A DNA stretch of 24,638 nucleotides from a virus, in the IMG/VR virus record IMGVR_UViG_3300021425_002180, positions 1-24,638 of that record; one strand, given 5' to 3'. Positions 22,478 to 24,638 of the stretch are shown piece by piece. The translations under genes were made by a program, and so were the position numbers. The notes beneath the pieces were generated by a model. It saw only the letters and a list, made by a program, of their open reading frames with translations. It did no database searches and had not been told where the DNA came from. Numbering within the stretch: position 1 is the stretch's first letter; each line of letters opens with the position of its first letter.

Positions 22478-24220
22478 ATGAAAAATAAAATAATACTGAC
22501 TATAGTCGTAACTTTTGTTGCGGCTTTTTTTACGACTACTATAAAATCTGAACCGTTAGAAGTTTGGATTTATGCAGAAAGAACACCATCTTATCTAGCA
22601 CCGGTTACTTATTCATACGAGATTGTAGAATCTGAAGATATTAAAGATGTAGCAAATTTAGATATTGTAACTAGCGGTCCAAAAGGACAAGTAAGCTCAT
22701 TATATATTAGAGGTGCTGACAGTGATCAAAATTTAATAACACTCAACGGCATACCTATCAAAGATCATTCTAGTCCAACAGGAACAGATGATATTGGACA
22801 GCATAATTTTACAGGAATAAGTTCTGTAGAAATTATAAAAGGTCCTATGAGCAGTGTATACGGGGCAAATGCTTCTGGAGGTGTTATAAACTTAATATCA
22901 GATGTATCATATAATTCTTATGCTACATTAAGTGTAGGTTCAAATAATTCAAGTACAAAGAAAGTACAAGTGTCTGATATCAGCAACAGGCTTGCATATA
23001 CTATAAGTGCAGAGCAGCAATCAACAGATGGCATAAGTGTATATCCTGGAGGCAGTGAAACTGATCCATATGACAGTACAAACTATAATTTAAATTTTAT
23101 GTACTACGGTGATATTGCAAACTATAGATTGAATTTTATTAACGAATTAAATAATTCTAATCTAGACGGAATGACTGATACAGAAGACTATACTGGTAAA
23201 TGGCATTGGACTAACTTGCAATTTGATGCGAACACAAATAATAGTAGGTTTGCTTTTAATAATTCTAATCACAATAGAACATACACAAAAGACGGATTGC
23301 TTGAAGGAAATTACAAAAGTAATACTAATACTTTTCTTGCTTCGCATATATTAAATTTTAACAAAGCTGATGTTACAATAGGAGCAGAACACGAAAATGT
23401 TGATGCAAACTTCTTAACTAATATTAGAGGAGCGTTTCCGTATACTAGCAGTGTTGATAAAACTAGAAACACAAATGGAATTTTCGTTAATACAAATATA
23501 CTAACTGAAGATAATTTTATAATATCAACAGGTCTAAGATATGATAGCATAGACGAGTTTGGTAATAAAGTTACCGGTAGATACGGCTTGCATAAAAACG
23601 GTTATAGAGGAAGTGTATCTCTCGGTTACCGTATACCTACATTATATGAGATGTATGGTCAAGACAACTATGGATTCAATGGTAATCCAAATCTTAAAGA
23701 AGAAGACACTATAGGATTAGAACTAGGTTACAATAATGATATATTTGATACAGCAGTATTTGTAACCCAAGAATCTAATGCAATTATATATGACGGAACA
23801 TACGTTAACGACGCAGATAAATCTTACACTAAAGGTATAGAAACATCAATTAACCATAGTATAGATGATTATTTTATTACAGGCAATGTTGCATTTACTG
23901 ATGCACGTAAGTCAAACGGCGAACAGAAACTACGCCGCCCTAAACTTACAAGCAATGTAAAAGTAGCTAGAATTATAAACGGCATAGAATACAGCACAAA
24001 GGCAAACTATTACGGCAAACACAAAGATATTGACAGCAAAACATTTGCTACAATTGACAAAAGTTCAGTTATAACTTATGATGCTGAATTAAAGCATTTA
24101 AAAGATAATGTAGAAATATTTGCTGGCATATATAATATAAGTAATAAGGAATACGAAAGACCCGACGGTTACAGTCAATTAGGACGTAATTGGAAAGCAG
24201 GGTTCAAAGTATACTTTTAA
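22478..24220 (+). CDS. TonB-dependent outer-membrane receptor (BtuB-like), phage-encoded
   Basis: A 580-aa protein, near the size of E. coli BtuB (614 aa). Residues 1-24 are a signal peptide (lysines, a hydrophobic core IILTIVVTFVAAFF, then TTTIKS). EPLEVWIYA (25-33) resembles a TonB box. The plug spans about 40-142: SSLYIRGADSDQNLITLNG, SSVEIIKGPMSSVYG and ANASGGVINLI are classic. About 12 residues around the usual L-x-x-x-P-G-V element appear missing. The rest is a 22-strand-type barrel rich in Asn, Asp and Tyr, ending NWKAGFKVYF with the terminal Phe needed for outer-membrane insertion. The ligand is unknown; BtuB-like proteins take up cobalamin, others siderophores. It could also alter phage adsorption. 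Its leaderless perfect promoter and AT-rich codons match the phage. Confidence 0.88.
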   Translation: MKNKIILTIVVTFVAAFFTTTIKSEPLEVWIYAERTPSYLAPVTYSYEIVESEDIKDVANLDIVTSGPKGQVSSLYIRGADSDQNLITLNGIPIKDHSSPTGTDDIGQHNFTGISSVEIIKGPMSSVYGANASGGVINLISDVSYNSYATLSVGSNNSSTKKVQVSDISNRLAYTISAEQQSTDGISVYPGGSETDPYDSTNYNLNFMYYGDIANYRLNFINELNNSNLDGMTDTEDYTGKWHWTNLQFDANTNNSRFAFNNSNHNRTYTKDGLLEGNYKSNTNTFLASHILNFNKADVTIGAEHENVDANFLTNIRGAFPYTSSVDKTRNTNGIFVNTNILTEDNFIISTGLRYDSIDEFGNKVTGRYGLHKNGYRGSVSLGYRIPTLYEMYGQDNYGFNGNPNLKEEDTIGLELGYNNDIFDTAVFVTQESNAIIYDGTYVNDADKSYTKGIETSINHSIDDYFITGNVAFTDARKSNGEQKLRRPKLTSNVKVARIINGIEYSTKANYYGKHKDIDSKTFATIDKSSVITYDAELKHLKDNVEIFAGIYNISNKEYERPDGYSQLGRNWKAGFKVYF

Positions 24221-24221
24221 T

Positions 24222-24347
24222 ATGAAACACTTAATAAAACATCCAATGTTTTGGCCCGGACTACTAGTAGCATCTCCTGTTCTTTACTATATCATATATA
24301 GATTAGGTTTAGAACTTTGGTGCATAGCATACGGATTAATCTACTAA
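24222..24347 (+). CDS. 41-aa membrane protein co-transcribed with the receptor
   Basis: ATG 24222, one base after the receptor stop, to TAA 24345-24347. The peptide starts MKHLIKHPMFWPGLLVASPV and continues with YYIIYRLGLELWCIAYGLIY. It has a positive N-terminus, then one long or two short hydrophobic segments, so it is predicted to be an inner-membrane protein. No Shine-Dalgarno sequence is visible; translation probably follows from the receptor by re-initiation. Function unknown. Small phage membrane proteins often block superinfection or alter the host envelope, but nothing here shows that. A new promoter starts eight bases after its stop. Confidence 0.65.
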   Translation: MKHLIKHPMFWPGLLVASPVLYYIIYRLGLELWCIAYGLIY

Positions 24348-24354
24348 AAAACGC

Positions 24355-24383
24355 TTGACATTACACTTATATGATTGTATAAT
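24355..24383 (+). promoter_or_regulatory. Perfect-consensus sigma70 promoter of the primase gene (predicted leaderless, dyad)
   Basis: TTGACA (24355-24360), 17 bases, TATAAT (24378-24383), six bases, then ATG 24390. The expected start is the A of the ATG; there is no Shine-Dalgarno sequence. TATGATT (24370-24376 plus strand) and AATCATA (24381-24387) form 7-bp inverted arms around GTAT, again centred on the -10 box. CGCTTGAC is shared with the promoter at 12334. Confidence 0.85.
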
Positions 24384-24389
24384 CATAAT

Positions 24390-24638
24390 ATGAGTGTAGT
24401 AAACGATATAGTTCTGACATACTTGCCGGCCAAGCGTAAGCAAACGCCAAGTGGCTGGCTATCATTTAATGCTCCGTGTTGCCATCATAATGGTCACAGT
24501 GCAGACACTCGCGGCCGCGGTGGCTTAATAAGCAACCCGGATGGAGGCGTTAGTTATCACTGTTTTAACTGCGGCTTCAAGGCATCCTGGCAACCGGGCA
24601 GAAACTTCTCTCATAAGTTGCGTAAACTACTCCAGTGG
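24390..24638 (+). CDS. 61: gp61 DNA primase, N-terminal fragment
   Basis: The first 83 codons of a gene that runs off the right end. gp61 makes RNA primers and works with the gp41 helicase. The zinc-binding domain is clear: APCCHHNGHSADTRGRGG (Cys30, Cys31, His33/His36 region), then YHCFNCGF (Cys58, Cys61). The segment SGWLSFNAPC before it and WQPGRNFSHKLRKLL after it match marine T4-like gp61 as I recall it. The catalytic TOPRIM-like part is outside the window. GC content seems slightly higher here than in the receptor before it. Starts at ATG 24390 behind a leaderless-type promoter. Confidence 0.88.
   Translation, partial: MSVVNDIVLTYLPAKRKQTPSGWLSFNAPCCHHNGHSADTRGRGGLISNPDGGVSYHCFNCGFKASWQPGRNFSHKLRKLLQW

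Noticed and set aside
24054-24082. TTGACA, 17-base spacer, TATGAT inside the receptor gene
   Set aside because: It could serve the 41-aa gene, but lies about 140 bases upstream inside coding sequence, unlike the fixed spacing of the other promoters.
22443-24347. Receptor as bacterial contamination or a chimeric contig
   Set aside because: Its promoter has the same spacing rule and -10 dyad as the primase promoter, it directly abuts the upstream phage gene, and base composition is similar to neighbours. Read-level mapping would still be needed to exclude it fully.
1-24638. tRNA genes, CRISPR arrays, insertion sequences or an integrase/att site
   Set aside because: I saw no cloverleaf-like sequence, regular spaced repeats, transposase or integrase motifs. 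The coding density leaves no room for them.

Overview
This window looks like part of a T4-like myovirus genome of the marine cyanophage/pelagimyophage type. It is AT-rich and almost gapless, with genes overlapping by a few bases. It carries a T4-type core: the gp17 terminase C-terminus, gp32, UvsX, UvsY, UvsW, a possible gp62, and the gp61 primase N-terminus. The Kdo genes, glycosyltransferases and a TonB-dependent outer-membrane receptor point to a Gram-negative host. A SAR11-like or other AT-rich marine heterotroph is my inference, not something the sequence proves.

Layout. (1) 1-1707: end of terminase, then a 504-aa protein behind a T4-late-like ATAAATA box. (2) About 1759-6684: a sigma70-type promoter drives gp32, uvsX, a small gene and uvsY, running without a gap into three glycan genes. 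(3) 6681-10089: a second ATAAATA box begins a cytidylyltransferase-cupin fusion, a two-domain glycosyltransferase and a GT-B-like protein. (4) 10079-11457: two minus-strand genes (methyltransferase, GT-A-like protein). (5) 11500-12354: another GT-B-like paralogue. (6) 12334-21293: a strong promoter inside the previous gene's 3' end starts a tightly overlapped run of 14 genes: an unknown protein, UvsW, a 2OG-Fe(II) oxygenase, two cupins, a YhhQ-type transporter, KdsA, KdsB, a gp62-like protein, a zinc-finger protein, peptide deformylase, and a miniature DnaE-like protein. (7) 21274-22442: a divergent pair of phage genes, the plus-strand one with an ATAAATA box. (8) 22443-24347: a perfect-consensus promoter, a 580-aa TonB-dependent receptor and a 41-aa membrane protein. 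(9) 24355-end: another perfect promoter and the gp61 primase.

Two things stand out. First, six genes lack a Shine-Dalgarno sequence, and each has a promoter element (sigma70-type or ATAAATA late-type) spaced so that transcription should start on or within one base of the start codon. This phage may therefore use leaderless mRNAs for many transcription-unit heads. Second, a complete TonB-dependent receptor with a plausible TonB box sits in a phage replication/structural neighbourhood under such a promoter, beside Kdo and glycan genes. Together these suggest a programme that remodels the host outer membrane. A 190-aa protein keeping the three catalytic-aspartate motifs of DnaE polymerases is a third candidate for new biology.

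No tRNA, rRNA, CRISPR array or insertion sequence was seen. No gene-free stretch exceeds 140 bases.
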